DNA of 57,525 nucleotides from an uncultured Pelagibacteraceae bacterium (lineage in GTDB: Bacteria > Pseudomonadota > Alphaproteobacteria > Pelagibacterales > Pelagibacteraceae): assembly GCA_902631265.1 (NCBI GenBank), contig CACOXX010000005.1, forward strand, positions 1 to 57,525, read 5' to 3'. A program made the translations under genes and the position numbers. Within the stretch, counting starts at the first letter, position 1. Every line of letters begins with the position of its first letter. This document shows, in pieces, positions 1-13,456 of the stretch. A model generated the notes under the pieces. That model had not been told where the DNA came from. It did no database searches and worked only from the letters and a program-made list of their open reading frames with translations.

Positions 1-465
1 TACTCCTGCAAGCAATGATTCATCGATCCTATAACTTAAATTAATTTTTGAATTAAAGTCTTTAGTCATTTCCTCTTTAATTTTTTCTATCTGTGAGATA
101 TCTAATTTTTTCGAAGATACAAGCTCAGCTCTAACTTCTCCTCTTTGAATTGAACAATAGGTGGTAAAATCATTCAAAATATTTTTTAAAAAAAATATTC
201 TTCTTTTATGAATAAGAAATTTTATGAACTTAATAAACAAGCTGTTCAATTTTACTTTTTCAAAAATTGCACTAAAAATCTCAAGCTGCTTATCTTGTTT
301 GAATGTAGGATCTTTTATAAAAGTTGAGAAATCCTGAGAGTCTTTAATCACGCTGTATAAAGACTTTGCCTGAGCCTCGATTTCATCTAACACGCTATTC
401 TCTTTCGCAAGCTCAAACAAAGACTGAGAATAACTGTTTGTTGCTTTAGTTTGGGAATTAGACAA
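1..465 (-). CDS. atpH: ATP synthase F1 delta subunit (partial, 3' end outside window)
   Basis: The first 155 codons of F1 delta, the stator subunit that links the F1 head to the peripheral stalk of ATP synthase. The reading frame shows the family's helical N-terminal domain with the typical SYSQSLFELA opening and continues to the window edge, so the C-terminal part is missing. No ATG is available: an in-frame stop lies just upstream, and the best start is TTG at 463-465, preceded by AAAGGA at 472-477. It lies 99 bases downstream of priA on the same strand. The rest of an atp operon presumably continues beyond position 1 (inference). Confidence 0.85.
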   Translation of the reverse strand, partial: MSNSQTKATNSYSQSLFELAKENSVLDEIEAQAKSLYSVIKDSQDFSTFIKDPTFKQDKQLEIFSAIFEKVKLNSLFIKFIKFLIHKRRIFFLKNILNDFTTYCSIQRGEVRAELVSSKKLDISQIEKIKEEMTKDFNSKINLSYRIDESLLAGV

Positions 466-471
466 GTTAGA

Positions 472-477
472 TCCTTT
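472..477 (-). promoter_or_regulatory. Ribosome binding site that decides the atpH TTG start
   Basis: AAAGGA on the minus strand, six bases before the TTG codon at 463-465. Clear Shine-Dalgarno sequences are uncommon in this window, which supports the non-ATG start. Confidence 0.55.
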
Positions 478-535
478 GTTTTTGCTGATAAATTTTCAGA
501 TTAATTAACATATAGGCAAGTAACGATCAAGTAAG

Positions 536-551
536 AGCTTTAAAAAAAGCT
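536..551. repeat. Short inverted repeat between priA and atpH
   Basis: AGCTTT and AAAGCT separated by four bases, 14 bases past the priA stop. It could be a weak terminator, but neither strand has a T-run right after the stem. Confidence 0.2.
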
Positions 552-564
552 ATAAAAATAACAG

Positions 565-2520
565 TTAATTGAAATTTATTGGATCAACATCAACTGAAAG
601 TTTTATTCCCTTTGGGATATTAAATCTTTTAAGAGCCATTTTTAAGTTTTTCTGAGCTGAAATATTCTTTGCAGATCTTAATAAAATCCTATTCCTGTAA
701 TTTCCTCTTACTTTATAAATTGGAGCATTTACTGGTCCAAGAATCTTGACTTTAAGGTTTTTTTTTAAAAATTCTGACAATTCAAATGATGCTTGGTCAG
801 ATTTTTTGCTATTTTGAGCACTAACTATTATTGATATAAATCTCTCATAAGGAGGCAATAAATTCTTTTCCCTCAGAATTAATTCTTTATCCAAAAAAAT
901 ATAAGGATCAGGATTTACGATTTGTGATATGTAATCTGAGTTTAAATTCATCGTTTGAAAATAAACAGTTGAAGGCTTTCCTTCTCGACCGGCTCTGCCT
1001 GATAGTTGGTGGTAAAGCTGTACAGTTTTTTCAGCACTTCTTAAATCGTAACCTCTAGAAGAATAATCAATATCCAATACAATAATACAGTTCAGATTAG
1101 GAAAATGAAAACCTTTTGAAATCAGTTGAGTACCAATTAAAATATTAATCTTATTATCTATTATCTCTTGGATTTTAGAAGATGAGTCTTTTTTATTCAT
1201 GGTGTCACTTGAGAAAATTAAAGTGTTTTTGTCAGGAAAAATCTTTTTTATTTCCTCGAGTATTTTTTCAACACCTGGACCACTAAAGCTAAAATCACAT
1301 TGGAGGTCTTTTGAAGAGCAGTCTCGCTTCATCTCTGCAGAATAACCGCAATAATGACACAAAACTTTATTTCTTATCTTATGATAAACTAGATTGATTG
1401 AGCAAAAAGGACAGTCAAAAGTTTTCAAACAGTTTTTACATAATACAAATGGCGAGTAACCTCTTCTATTTACAAAAAATAAAACCTGACTATTCCTAGA
1501 TAAATTATCTTTTACTTTTTCAATCAATTCCTCTGAAATAAATGTTCCTTTTTTTTCACTTTTTTTTATTTTTATAATTTTATAATCCGGTAGCTTTGCA
1601 TCTCGAAATCGCTCAGTTAATCTAGATGAATGAAACTTTTTTCCTTTAATATTTTTATAAGTTTCTATAGATGGAACAGCAGATATCAAGTTGATAGGTA
1701 TATTTTCAAATGATGCTCTGGATATTGCCATATCTCTAGCATGATAATTTACTCCCTCATCTTGTTTGTAAGATTGGTCGTGTTCTTCATCTATTGTAAT
1801 AAGACCTAAATTTTTAAAAGGTAAAAATAAAGCCGACCTAGCCCCAATAACGACTTTAATCTTTCCTGATTTCAAGCCACTCCAAATTATCTTTTTATTT
1901 TTTTTTGTGACTGATGAATGCCAAATAGCTGGTTTAAAACCAAAAAAAGAAATGAAATTTTTTTCAAATTCTTTTGTAAGGCCAATTTCAGGTAGTAAAA
2001 TTAATGATTGATAGCCTTCATTTAGTTTTTTTTTTATTGCATTAAAATAAACTATTGTTTTTCCTGAACCTGTAGTTCCTTGTAATACATGAACTCTAAA
2101 ATTTTTATCCCCCTTTTCTATTTCTAATAAACTTTTTTTTTGCTGGGTACTAAGACTATAATCTTTGGTTGGGTATCTTTTATTAAACTGATCGTAAATG
2201 TCTGCTTTATAATCTTCTTCTAAGGAATTATTTACTAGATGAAGCTTTAACGCCATACCCTTTGGAACAATATTGTAATCAGAAAACCAATTTAAAAATT
2301 TTATTGTTTTATTTTCTAAAGGATCTTTTGTAAATTTTTTTATAATATCTTTGATTTTAAATTTTTTTTTAGGCCCTTCCTCAAAACCATCCCAGATAAT
2401 ACCTATCATTTTTTTTTTACCAAAAGGGACTTCTACATAATCGCCAATTTTAAGTTTTTCTTTTGAAGTGTATGTAAATGGGTGATCAAAAATATTTGGT
2501 AATAGTACTGGTACTTTCAT
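565..2520 (-). CDS. priA: Primosomal protein N' (replication restart helicase PriA)
   Basis: A superfamily 2 3'-5' DNA helicase that reloads the replisome at stalled forks. At 651 residues it is somewhat shorter than E. coli PriA (about 730). Visible motifs: Walker A GTTGSGKT (about 148-155), the DEEH box (244-247), an SAVPS version of motif III (280-284), and the C-terminal helicase part with QLISKGFHFPN and HQLSGRAGREG. Eight zinc-site cysteines lie at 361, 364, 370, 373, 388, 391, 401 and 408. The last pair is spaced C-x6-C instead of the usual C-x2-C (see findings). It follows lpd by 18 bases at the end of the TCA block and precedes atpH. Confidence 0.95.
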   Translation of the reverse strand: MKVPVLLPNIFDHPFTYTSKEKLKIGDYVEVPFGKKKMIGIIWDGFEEGPKKKFKIKDIIKKFTKDPLENKTIKFLNWFSDYNIVPKGMALKLHLVNNSLEEDYKADIYDQFNKRYPTKDYSLSTQQKKSLLEIEKGDKNFRVHVLQGTTGSGKTIVYFNAIKKKLNEGYQSLILLPEIGLTKEFEKNFISFFGFKPAIWHSSVTKKNKKIIWSGLKSGKIKVVIGARSALFLPFKNLGLITIDEEHDQSYKQDEGVNYHARDMAISRASFENIPINLISAVPSIETYKNIKGKKFHSSRLTERFRDAKLPDYKIIKIKKSEKKGTFISEELIEKVKDNLSRNSQVLFFVNRRGYSPFVLCKNCLKTFDCPFCSINLVYHKIRNKVLCHYCGYSAEMKRDCSSKDLQCDFSFSGPGVEKILEEIKKIFPDKNTLIFSSDTMNKKDSSSKIQEIIDNKINILIGTQLISKGFHFPNLNCIIVLDIDYSSRGYDLRSAEKTVQLYHQLSGRAGREGKPSTVYFQTMNLNSDYISQIVNPDPYIFLDKELILREKNLLPPYERFISIIVSAQNSKKSDQASFELSEFLKKNLKVKILGPVNAPIYKVRGNYRNRILLRSAKNISAQKNLKMALKRFNIPKGIKLSVDVDPINFN

Positions 2521-2538
2521 TTTGTAATGAAAAAAATT

Positions 2539-3939
2539 TTAAGAGTGTATTTGTCTTTTTTCAACAGATAAAGCCGCCTCTTTTATCGCCTCCGAAAATG
2601 TTGGATGAGCATGGCACGTTCGTGCGATATCCTCAGAGCTTGCTCCAAATTCCATTGCAACTGCCATTTCTGCGATCATTTCTCCTACATGAGGCCCTAT
2701 CATATGTACTCCTAAAACTTTATCAGTATCTTTATCGGCTAAGATTTTTACGAATCCTTCAGGCTCGTCAATTGCTTTAGCTCTTGAGTTGGCCATAAAA
2801 GGAAACTTTCCAATTTTATAAGACTTATTCTTTTCTTTTAGTTGCTCTTCGGTTAAACCTATACTTGCTACCTCAGGAGTAGTGTAAATAACCCCTGGAA
2901 TTAAATCGTAGTTAACATGACCAGATTGGCCTGCAATTATTTCTGCAACTGCGATTCCTTCCTCTTCAGCTTTGTGAGCTAACATTGGACCATCAATTAC
3001 ATCCCCAATAGCGTAAATATTTTTTGCTGAAGTTTGAAATTTTTTGTCAATTTTAATCCTTCCTTTTTCATCTGATTTTACTCCTGCAGAATTCAAATTT
3101 AAATTAGATGTAAACGGTTTTCTTCCAATTGATATTAGGGCTACGTCACAATTAAATTCTTTACTATCTCCATTTTTATCTGACGTTGAAATTTGTACCC
3201 CATTGTTAGTTTTTTTAATGCTAGTTACTTTTCTATTTAAGTGAAACTTTATATTTTGTTTCTTCAATATTTTCATAAACTCATCTGAAATCTCTCTATC
3301 CATCCCAGGTGTTATATGATCTAAAAATTCGATTACATTCACTTCAGCTCCTAAACGAGACCAGACAGAACCCATTTCTAAACCTATATAACCTCCACCA
3401 ACGACAACTAGACTTTTTGGTACCTCTTTTAAAGATAGGGCACCTGTCGAAGAGACGATTGTTTTTTCATCGAATTCTACGTTGGGCATGGGCATTGCCT
3501 CAGATCCAGTTGCAATAATAATATTTTTTGCCTCAATCTCTTTTTTTTTACCATCTTCGCTTTTTACTGATATTTTCTTATCAGAAACAAAACTGCCGAA
3601 ACCTTTTAAGTAAGTTACTTTGTTTTTTTTGAATAAAAATTCAACACCCTTGGTCAAAATTGAAACTGCTTTTTCCTTATTTTTCATCATCTTATCTAAA
3701 TTAAGTTTTACATCTCCTGTTTCAATTCCAAGTTTAGAAAAATTTTTAGCCTTTTTAAAATTCTCAGACAAATTTAATAAGCTTTTTGAAGGAATACATC
3801 CAATGTTTAAACATGTTCCACCTAGAGCACCTCTAGCTTCTATACAAGCAGTTTTTTGACCTAACTGAGCTAACCTTATAGCGCAAACATATCCGCCTGG
3901 TCCGCCACCTATTACTACCGAGTCAAATTTTTCTGTCAT
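2539..3939 (-). CDS. lpd: Dihydrolipoamide dehydrogenase (E3)
   Basis: A cytoplasmic FAD disulfide oxidoreductase that reoxidises dihydrolipoyl groups with NAD+. 466 residues, the usual length. It shows the N-terminal GGGPGGY FAD motif, the redox-active pair in GGTCLNIGCIPSK (about residues 41-53), the NAD-binding GGGYIGLEMGS segment (about 180-190) and the C-terminal catalytic HAHPT motif. It lies three bases after sucB, so it most likely serves 2-oxoglutarate dehydrogenase first. It could also supply pyruvate dehydrogenase and glycine cleavage; no second E3 is visible in the window. Confidence 0.97.
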   Translation of the reverse strand: MTEKFDSVVIGGGPGGYVCAIRLAQLGQKTACIEARGALGGTCLNIGCIPSKSLLNLSENFKKAKNFSKLGIETGDVKLNLDKMMKNKEKAVSILTKGVEFLFKKNKVTYLKGFGSFVSDKKISVKSEDGKKKEIEAKNIIIATGSEAMPMPNVEFDEKTIVSSTGALSLKEVPKSLVVVGGGYIGLEMGSVWSRLGAEVNVIEFLDHITPGMDREISDEFMKILKKQNIKFHLNRKVTSIKKTNNGVQISTSDKNGDSKEFNCDVALISIGRKPFTSNLNLNSAGVKSDEKGRIKIDKKFQTSAKNIYAIGDVIDGPMLAHKAEEEGIAVAEIIAGQSGHVNYDLIPGVIYTTPEVASIGLTEEQLKEKNKSYKIGKFPFMANSRAKAIDEPEGFVKILADKDTDKVLGVHMIGPHVGEMIAEMAVAMEFGASSEDIARTCHAHPTFSEAIKEAALSVEKRQIHS

Positions 3940-3942
3940 AAA

Positions 3943-5265
3943 CTATAAATTTAAAAATAATCTTCTTGGATCTTCCAAGTTATCTTTTGTATTTTTTAAA
4001 AAAGATACTGCCTCTTTCCCATCAATTATTCTATGATCATATGATAAAGCTATATACATTATTGGTCTAATTTTAATTTCACCATTTACCACATGTGGCC
4101 TTTCTACAATATTGTGCATTCCTAAAACCCCGGATTGAGGTAAATTTAAAATTGGTGTTGATAACATTGATCCATAGACACCACCGTTACTGATAGTAAA
4201 TGTCCCACCCTGAAGATCGTCAATTGTAATCTTTCCATCTCTTGCTTTATCAGACAATTCTTTAATTTTCTTTTCTATGTCTGCGAAAGACATTTCATCT
4301 GCATTTTTTAAGACCGGAACCACAAGACCTTTATCGGTGCCTACTGCAAAACTTATATTATAATAGTTCTTATAAATTATGTTCTCTCCCTCGATTTCAG
4401 CATTAATTGCTGGAAAAAGTTTTAGACTTTCAATGCAAGCTTTAACAAAAAAGGACATAAAACCTAGTTTTATGCCAAACCTATCTTGAAAATCACTTTG
4501 ATTTTCTTTTCTCATGTCAATTATACCGCTCATATCAACTTCATTAAAAGTTGTAAGCATTGCTGCATTATCTTGAGCTTGTTTGAGTCTTTTAGCAATT
4601 GTTAGCCTTAGCCTTGTCATCTTTATTTTTTCTTCTTGGCCAAATTTTATCTTTCGCTCAGAAGGAGCCGGCTTTACATTCATTAAGCTTAATAGATCAC
4701 CTTTAGAAATTCTTCCACCTTTGCCAGTTCCTTGAATTTTTTTTAGATCAATTTTATTATCTGCAGCAATCTTTCTTACAGCTGGGGAAATTGATAAATC
4801 TATTGTTTTTTTTGATTTCTCTTTTTTTGATGATACTTCTTCAGTAAGAACTAATGGTTCTTCTTTTTTTGTATCATATTCGGGTTCTGAAGTTTCTTCC
4901 TCTTTATCAAATAGTTTTGTTTCAACTTCTTTTGATTCTGCTTCTTTTTTTAAACTAACAACATTATCCTCGTTTTTAATTGGTTCATCCTTTTTTGGTT
5001 TATCTTCACTAACCTCTTTTTGAGAACTTCCACCAATTATTGATCCAAGAACAGCACCAACTTCAACAGTCGATCCATTTTGTGCATTTATTTCGCTTAG
5101 TACTCCATCTGATGGAGATGGAACTTCTAAATTTACTTTATCTGTTTCAAGTTCTACGACAGGTTCGTCAGCCTCAACACTATCACCTTTATTTTTTAAC
5201 CATTTGGCTACTGTTGCCTCTGTTATGCTTTCGCCTAAAACTGGGACTACAATTTTGTCTGACAT
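3943..5265 (-). CDS. sucB: Dihydrolipoyl succinyltransferase, E2 of 2-oxoglutarate dehydrogenase
   Basis: The E2 core subunit, which transfers succinyl groups from lipoyl to CoA. Domain order over 440 residues: one lipoyl domain (1-75) with the lipoyl lysine in [12 protein letters not shown] near residue 43; a long charged Lys/Glu linker (about 80-155); the E3-binding domain beginning ISPAVRKIA (about 160-195); and the catalytic domain ending in SYDHRIIDG with the active-site His and Asp. The linker is longer and more low-complexity than in E. coli. Its start overlaps the stop of sucA by one base. Confidence 0.96.
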   Translation of the reverse strand: MSDKIVVPVLGESITEATVAKWLKNKGDSVEADEPVVELETDKVNLEVPSPSDGVLSEINAQNGSTVEVGAVLGSIIGGSSQKEVSEDKPKKDEPIKNEDNVVSLKKEAESKEVETKLFDKEEETSEPEYDTKKEEPLVLTEEVSSKKEKSKKTIDLSISPAVRKIAADNKIDLKKIQGTGKGGRISKGDLLSLMNVKPAPSERKIKFGQEEKIKMTRLRLTIAKRLKQAQDNAAMLTTFNEVDMSGIIDMRKENQSDFQDRFGIKLGFMSFFVKACIESLKLFPAINAEIEGENIIYKNYYNISFAVGTDKGLVVPVLKNADEMSFADIEKKIKELSDKARDGKITIDDLQGGTFTISNGGVYGSMLSTPILNLPQSGVLGMHNIVERPHVVNGEIKIRPIMYIALSYDHRIIDGKEAVSFLKNTKDNLEDPRRLFLNL

Positions 5266-8123
5266 TATTCTAAAATCTTATCTATAATTTCTTTTTGTTG
5301 TTTTGCATGTCTTTTCGCATATCCTGTAGCTGGTGAAGCTGAAGGATTTCTGCCAATAAACTCAATTTTCTTTTTAACCTCTAAATTATCTAAAGTCCAT
5401 TGAATATAATCCCTTACAGAAAACCAAGCGCCCATATTTTTTGGTTCTTCTTGGCACCAAATGAATTTTGCATTTTCTGCATATGGTTTAATAGTACTTG
5501 CTAAAGATCTTACTGGAAATGGATAAAGTTGCTCTATTCTTATTAAAACAACATCATCGACTTTTGCTTTCTCTCTGGCATCTAAAAGATCAAAATATAT
5601 TTTTCCAGAACAAATAACTACTTTGCTTATTTTTTTTGGTTTTTTGAGTTCAATTAATTTATTTTTTTTATTTAAAGCATGGTCTTCTAAAACTCTATGA
5701 AACGAGTTGTTCTTTCCGAAATCCTCAATGTTAGAAACGCAATATTTATTTCTCAATAAAGATTTAGGTGTCATAATTACAAGAGGCTTTCTGAATTCTC
5801 GATGAATTTGTCTTCTAAGCGCATGAAAATAATTAGCAGGTGTTGTGCAGTTTAATACTTGTAAATTTTCTTGTGCGCAAAGTTGTAAAAATCTCTCAAG
5901 TCTTGCGGATGAGTGTTCAGGTCCTTGTCCTTCATAACCATGAGGAAGTAAAAGAACTAGGCCTGAAGCTCTAAACCACTTTCTTTCTCCAGATGCTATA
6001 AATTGATCAATTACAACTTGAGCTCCGTTTGCAAAATCACCGAATTGAGCTTCCCATACTGTCAAAGTTTCTGGTTCTACTAGACTGTAACCATATTCAA
6101 ATCCAAGTACTGCAAGCTCAGATAAGAAACTATCTACTACCTCAAATTTTTTCTGTTTAGAAGATACATGGTCTAATGGTACATACCTTGAATTGTCTTC
6201 TTGATTTCTCAACACCGAATGCCTTTGGCTAAAAGTACCACGGCCACTATCTTGACCCACTAATCTTACAGGATATCCTTCCTGAAGTAATGTAGCAAAT
6301 GCAAGTGTTTCTGCATTAGCCCAATCTATGTTTTTCTCCTCTTGAACACACTTATTTCTATTTATAAAAATTTTCTGAATAGTTTTATGAATATTAAGCT
6401 CTGGACCAAGAAAGTTAATTTTCTCAGAAAGTTTCTTTAATTTAGGTATATCAACCCCAGTTTGTCCTCTTTTATCTTTACCTTTTTTTGGCTGATATCT
6501 TGACCAGGTTCCTTCGAACCAATTTAATTTTGGCTTATAGTTATTTGCATTTTTGAATTGGTCATCTAAAAGATTTTTAAAATCATTTATCTTATTTTTA
6601 AATTTTTCCTCAGATAAACTATTTTCATCAATAAGTTTTTTTCCATAAATATTTAAAGTTGACGGGTGAGATCTAATTTTTTTGTACATTAAAGGTTGAG
6701 TAAATGACGGTTCATCTCCCTCGTTATGACCAAATCTTCTGTAACAAATCATATCAATAACTACATCTTTATTAAATTTTTGTCTAAACTCGATAGCAAT
6801 TTTCGCACAATGAACGACCGCCTCAGGATCATCACCATTACAATGTAGAATAGGTGCCTCAACAATTTTTCCTAAATCTGAAGGGTAGGGACTTGATCTT
6901 GCAAATCTTGGGCTTGTTGTAAATCCAATTTGGTTATTGACAATTATATGGATTGTTCCACCTGTATTATGACCTTTTAGTCCTGACATAGCAAAACATT
7001 CTGCAACAACACCTTGACCAGCAAACGCAGCATCTCCATGAATGAGTAAAGGTATTACTTTTTTTCTCTCTTTATCGTTATGAAAATATTGTTTTGCTCT
7101 TGTTTGACCAAGAACAACAGGGTTAACTGCCTCCAAATGAGATGGGTTATCTGTAAGGCTTACATGAACTGAATTACCATCAAAAGTTCTATCTGAAGAG
7201 GCTCCTAAATGATATTTTACATCGCCAGTAGAATCTTCGCTAGATGACGCAAATTCACCTGCAAATTCGTTAAAAATTCTTTTATAAGATTTTTGGAGGA
7301 CATTCGCTAAAACGTTTAATCTTCCCCTGTGAGACATTCCAATTTTAATTTCTTTAACCCCTAGTTGACCCCCTCTTTTAATAATTTGCTCTAAAGCAGG
7401 TATCAAGGACTCTGCGCCGTCAAGACCAAATCTTTTTGTGCCAACGTATTTTTTCGCTAAAAATTTTTCAAAACCCTCCGCCTGAATAATCTTGTTTAAA
7501 ATCGCGTCCTTACCTTTTTCAGTAAAATTAATTTGATTTTCGTCTTTTTCCATTCTTTCCCTAAACCAAACTTTCTCAGTTGGGTTCGTAATGTGCATAT
7601 ATTCTGCACCTATTGAAGAACAATAGACCTTTCTTAATTTTGTGATAATTTCATTTACTGATGCATAGCCGACATCCATATATGAGTTAAGATATATTTT
7701 TCTGTCAAAGTCTTCTGATTTAAAGCCATGGTCATTTGGGTGTAGTTCATAAAGATAATCTCGTTTCATTAATCCAAGGGGATCAAGATTTGCTATAAGA
7801 TGACCTCTTATTCTGTATGCTCTTATTAATGCGATTGCTTTAATTGAGTCTATTTTTTCTTTTTCTGAACCACTAAGGTTTTCCTCAAGTTTTTTATTTC
7901 TTTTTGGATTAATTGATATTTTTTTTGGGCCCCATGTAGGACCTGTTATCTCTTTAGTAACTGAATTTAAATCTTCATTTAAGTCACTAAAATATTTTTT
8001 CCAACTATCTGGTAATTCAGGATCATTTTCAATAAATCTAACATACATTTCTTCTATGAATTGGCTGTTAGATTTACTAAGAAAAGACTGTTGCTTAAAT
8101 TCTAAATTTTTCGAAGAGCTCAT
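5265..8123 (-). CDS. sucA: 2-oxoglutarate dehydrogenase E1
   Basis: A thiamine-diphosphate-dependent decarboxylase of the TCA cycle. 952 residues, close to the 930-950 typical of the family. Recognisable parts are the N-terminal E2-binding segment ([11 protein letters not shown], then [11 protein letters not shown]), the [16 protein letters not shown] region, [14 protein letters not shown], the GDDPEAV ThDP/Mg site, [10 protein letters not shown], and the C-terminal transketolase-like domain with [13 protein letters not shown] and [16 protein letters not shown]. It heads the sucA-sucB-lpd set. A TATAAT lies eight bases before its ATG. Confidence 0.97.
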   Translation of the reverse strand: MSSSKNLEFKQQSFLSKSNSQFIEEMYVRFIENDPELPDSWKKYFSDLNEDLNSVTKEITGPTWGPKKISINPKRNKKLEENLSGSEKEKIDSIKAIALIRAYRIRGHLIANLDPLGLMKRDYLYELHPNDHGFKSEDFDRKIYLNSYMDVGYASVNEIITKLRKVYCSSIGAEYMHITNPTEKVWFRERMEKDENQINFTEKGKDAILNKIIQAEGFEKFLAKKYVGTKRFGLDGAESLIPALEQIIKRGGQLGVKEIKIGMSHRGRLNVLANVLQKSYKRIFNEFAGEFASSSEDSTGDVKYHLGASSDRTFDGNSVHVSLTDNPSHLEAVNPVVLGQTRAKQYFHNDKERKKVIPLLIHGDAAFAGQGVVAECFAMSGLKGHNTGGTIHIIVNNQIGFTTSPRFARSSPYPSDLGKIVEAPILHCNGDDPEAVVHCAKIAIEFRQKFNKDVVIDMICYRRFGHNEGDEPSFTQPLMYKKIRSHPSTLNIYGKKLIDENSLSEEKFKNKINDFKNLLDDQFKNANNYKPKLNWFEGTWSRYQPKKGKDKRGQTGVDIPKLKKLSEKINFLGPELNIHKTIQKIFINRNKCVQEEKNIDWANAETLAFATLLQEGYPVRLVGQDSGRGTFSQRHSVLRNQEDNSRYVPLDHVSSKQKKFEVVDSFLSELAVLGFEYGYSLVEPETLTVWEAQFGDFANGAQVVIDQFIASGERKWFRASGLVLLLPHGYEGQGPEHSSARLERFLQLCAQENLQVLNCTTPANYFHALRRQIHREFRKPLVIMTPKSLLRNKYCVSNIEDFGKNNSFHRVLEDHALNKKNKLIELKKPKKISKVVICSGKIYFDLLDAREKAKVDDVVLIRIEQLYPFPVRSLASTIKPYAENAKFIWCQEEPKNMGAWFSVRDYIQWTLDNLEVKKKIEFIGRNPSASPATGYAKRHAKQQKEIIDKILE

Positions 8124-8131
8124 TAAAGAAT

Positions 8132-8137
8132 ATTATA
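8132..8137 (-). promoter_or_regulatory. Possible -10 element for sucA
   Basis: A perfect TATAAT on the minus strand in the 31-base gap between sucD and sucA, eight bases before the sucA ATG. A transcript started here would have almost no leader. No convincing -35 is visible, and AT-richness makes chance matches likely. Confidence 0.25.
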
Positions 8138-8154
8138 GTATTAACATTAAAATA

Positions 8155-9030
8155 TTAAAGACCCAATTTATTTTTTAATGTAATTCCCATTTCTGCAGGA
8201 GATTTTGCAATGATAATACCTGCATCTGTCATTGTATCGATCTTATCTGAAGCTCCGCCTTTGCCACCAGAAATTATTGCTCCTGCATGCCCCATTCTTC
8301 GACCAGGAGGTGCTGTTATTCCAGCAATAAATCCTACCATCGGTTTTTTGATTTTATGATTTTTAACAAATTCTGCTGCTTCTTCTTCTGCAGTTCCTCC
8401 AATTTCACCGATCATTAATATAGACTCTGTTTCCGGGTCGTTTAAAAATAAGTCTAAACAATCAATAAAATTAGTTCCATTAATTGGATCTCCGCCTATC
8501 CCTATGCACGTTGACTGCCCCAATCCATTTTCAGTTGTTTGTGCAACAGCCTCATAAGTTAAAGTTCCTGATCTTGAGACTATCCCAACTGATCCCTTCT
8601 TATGAATATTGCCCGGCATAATACCAATTTTACATTCACCTGGCGTAATAATTCCTGGACAATTTGGTCCAATTAATTTTGATGTTGAATTTAATAATTT
8701 TTCTTTAACTTTTAACATATCTAAGATTGGAATTCCCTCAGTTATGCAAACTATCAATTCAATTTTAGCTTCAATTGCTTCTATTATCGCCGCAGCAGCA
8801 AATTTTGCAGGCACATAAATCATTGTTGCGTTCGCATTAGTCTGTTCTTTTGCTTCTTTAACAGAATTAAAAACAGGTTTATTTAAGTGTGTTTGTCCAC
8901 CTTTGCCTGGGGTTACGCCCCCAACTAGATTTGTTCCATATTTTATTGATTGCTCAGAGTGGAAAGTTCCATGAGAGCCTGTGAACCCTTGGCATATAAG
9001 TTTAGTATTTTTATTAATTAAAACTGACAT
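8155..9030 (-). CDS. sucD: Succinyl-CoA synthetase alpha subunit
   Basis: The substrate-level phosphorylation step of the TCA cycle: succinyl-CoA plus ADP/GDP and phosphate to succinate plus NTP. 291 residues, full length. It shows the CoA-binding [10 protein letters not shown] start, [20 protein letters not shown], and the [14 protein letters not shown] segment with the phosphorylated histidine. One base separates it from sucC upstream. Confidence 0.97.
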   Translation of the reverse strand: MSVLINKNTKLICQGFTGSHGTFHSEQSIKYGTNLVGGVTPGKGGQTHLNKPVFNSVKEAKEQTNANATMIYVPAKFAAAAIIEAIEAKIELIVCITEGIPILDMLKVKEKLLNSTSKLIGPNCPGIITPGECKIGIMPGNIHKKGSVGIVSRSGTLTYEAVAQTTENGLGQSTCIGIGGDPINGTNFIDCLDLFLNDPETESILMIGEIGGTAEEEAAEFVKNHKIKKPMVGFIAGITAPPGRRMGHAGAIISGGKGGASDKIDTMTDAGIIIAKSPAEMGITLKNKLGL

Positions 9031-9031
9031 T

Positions 9032-10191
9032 TTATTTCACTTGTTTTACAATTTTTTTTGCTGCATCTCCTAAATCACTTGCAGAGATTATCTTTAATCC
9101 AGATTCATCTAATATCATTTTACCTTCCTCAGAATTTGTTCCAGCGAGTCTTACTACAAGTGGGATATCTATTTTAGTTTCTTTTGCGGCCTCAACAATA
9201 CCTTGTGCAAGGACATCACATCTCATTATGCCACCAAAAATATTTATCAATATTCCTTTAACATTTTTGTCAGATAAAATTATTTTAAATGCTGCTGAAA
9301 CTTTTTCTTTAGATGCGCCACCCCCTACATCTAAAAAATTTGCTGGTTCTTGACCATGTAATTTAATTATATCCATTGTTGCCATTGCCAATCCTGCTCC
9401 ATTTACCATACATCCAATAGTTCCATCTAATTTTATATAAGCTAAATCATGTTTACTTGCCTCTATTTCTGTAGGATCCTCTTCATTCAAATCTCTTAAT
9501 TCTAACAATTCTGGATGTTTAAAAATTGCATTATCATCAAAACTGATTTTTGCATCAAGACAAACAATATTATTTTCTTTTGTAAGTATAAGAGGATTGA
9601 TTTCAATTAAGCTAGCATCAGTTGAAATAAATGTTTTATAAATTGACTTTATAATCTTGATACATTTTAGGTTAGCATCATTATCTAAATTAAAATTTTT
9701 AACTATTTTTTTACAATCCTCATCTTTGATATCTTCCGAAAAATTAATTTTTACAGTACTAATTTTACTTGGATCTTTTTTTGCAACTTCCTCTATGTCC
9801 ATACCACCCTGATCACTAGAGATAAAAGCTATTTTAGAACTTGCTCTGTCAATAAGACAGGATAAATAAAATTCTTTTTTGATATTTGACGGCTCTTCTA
9901 GATAAAGTCTTTTAACTTCCTTACCATTAGGTCCTGTCTGATGAGTAACTAATTTTTTTCCTAATAAATCCTTTGCAGCTTTTTCGAGGTCAACTAAATT
10001 ATCTAATATTTTAACTCCACCGGCCTTCCCTCTTCCGCCAGCATGTATTTGTGCTTTAAGAACATATTTTTTAAGATTGAGTTTTTTGGCTTTTTCTAAA
10101 ACTTCTTGTACAGAAAAGCACGCTTCCCCGTTAGGAACTATTGCACCAAATTTTTTTAAAAGTTGTTTAGCCTGGTGTTCGTGAATATTCA

Positions 10192-10192
<1 letters not shown>
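9032..10192 (-). CDS. sucC: Succinyl-CoA synthetase beta subunit
   Basis: The nucleotide-binding partner of SucD. 386 residues, standard length. It begins with the ATP-grasp opening [16 protein letters not shown]; the [15 protein letters not shown] loop binds nucleotide, and [14 protein letters not shown] with FLDVGGGA and [10 protein letters not shown] marks the C-terminal CoA-ligase domain. Its first base coincides with the last base of mdh, so the two are translationally coupled. Confidence 0.97.
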
Positions 10193-12661
<2,469 letters not shown>

Positions 12662-12685
12662 CGGCGAAATTATTTAATTAAGTAA

Positions 12686-13456
12686 TTAGCTAGTTGCAAG
12701 CATTTTCTTAATTGAGGCTATTGCTTTTGCTGGATTTAAACCTTTGGGGCAAGCATTAGTACAATTCATAATAGTATGACACCTATATAGCTTAAGTTCA
12801 TCTGCAACTTTTTTTAATCTCTCTTTTCTGTCTTCATCTCTTGAATCAATTATCCATCTGTAAGCCTGTAAAAGAACGGCAGGGCCTAAATATTTATCGC
12901 CATTCCACCAATAACTTGGACAAGATGTTGAGCAGCATGCACACATTATACACTCGTAAAGCCCATCAAGTTTAGCTCTATCTTCTTTGGATTGAATATT
13001 CTCTTTTTCAGTTTTTGAGGTTGTTTTTAACCACGGTTCAACAGACTCATATTGTTTATATAAAGTGCTGAGGTCCCCAATTAAATCTTTTAAAACTTTT
13101 AAATGTGGTAATGGATAAATATTAATATCTCCTTTAATTTCAGCGTGTGGCTTCGTACAAGCTAACCCATTTTTTCCATCCATATTCATAGCGCATGATC
13201 CACATACTCCATGTGCACATGATCTTCTGTAAGCAATTGATGGATCTATTTCATTTTTAATTTTGTTCAACAAATCTAAAACTTTTGAAGGACAATTATT
13301 CATATCTACTTCATAAGTGTCGATCCTTGGATTTTCTCCAGTAGATGGATCCCATCTATAGATATTTACTTTACGAATGTTTTTTGAGCCAGTCTTGTCT
13401 TTGAAATACTTGCCTTTTTCAACTTTAGAATTTTGTGGCAAGTTTATCTGAACCAT
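12686..13456 (-). CDS. sdhB: Succinate dehydrogenase iron-sulfur subunit
   Basis: Carries electrons from the SdhA flavin to ubiquinone. 256 residues. All cluster ligand sets are visible: the [2Fe-2S] site in [13 protein letters not shown] plus a later Cys (LACTKP), then [12 protein letters not shown] and [17 protein letters not shown] for the [4Fe-4S] and [3Fe-4S] clusters. The start overlaps the stop of sdhA by one base. Confidence 0.97.
   Translation of the reverse strand: MVQINLPQNSKVEKGKYFKDKTGSKNIRKVNIYRWDPSTGENPRIDTYEVDMNNCPSKVLDLLNKIKNEIDPSIAYRRSCAHGVCGSCAMNMDGKNGLACTKPHAEIKGDINIYPLPHLKVLKDLIGDLSTLYKQYESVEPWLKTTSKTEKENIQSKEDRAKLDGLYECIMCACCSTSCPSYWWNGDKYLGPAVLLQAYRWIIDSRDEDRKERLKKVADELKLYRCHTIMNCTNACPKGLNPAKAIASIKKMLATS

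Noticed and set aside
536-551. Terminator after priA
   Set aside because: The stem is short and AT-rich and has no T-run on the minus strand. Kept only as a low-confidence repeat.
2478-2780. Plus-strand frames opposite lpd, sucB, mdh and other genes
   Set aside because: They lie inside clear minus-strand genes, have odd compositions and no recognisable domain or start signal.
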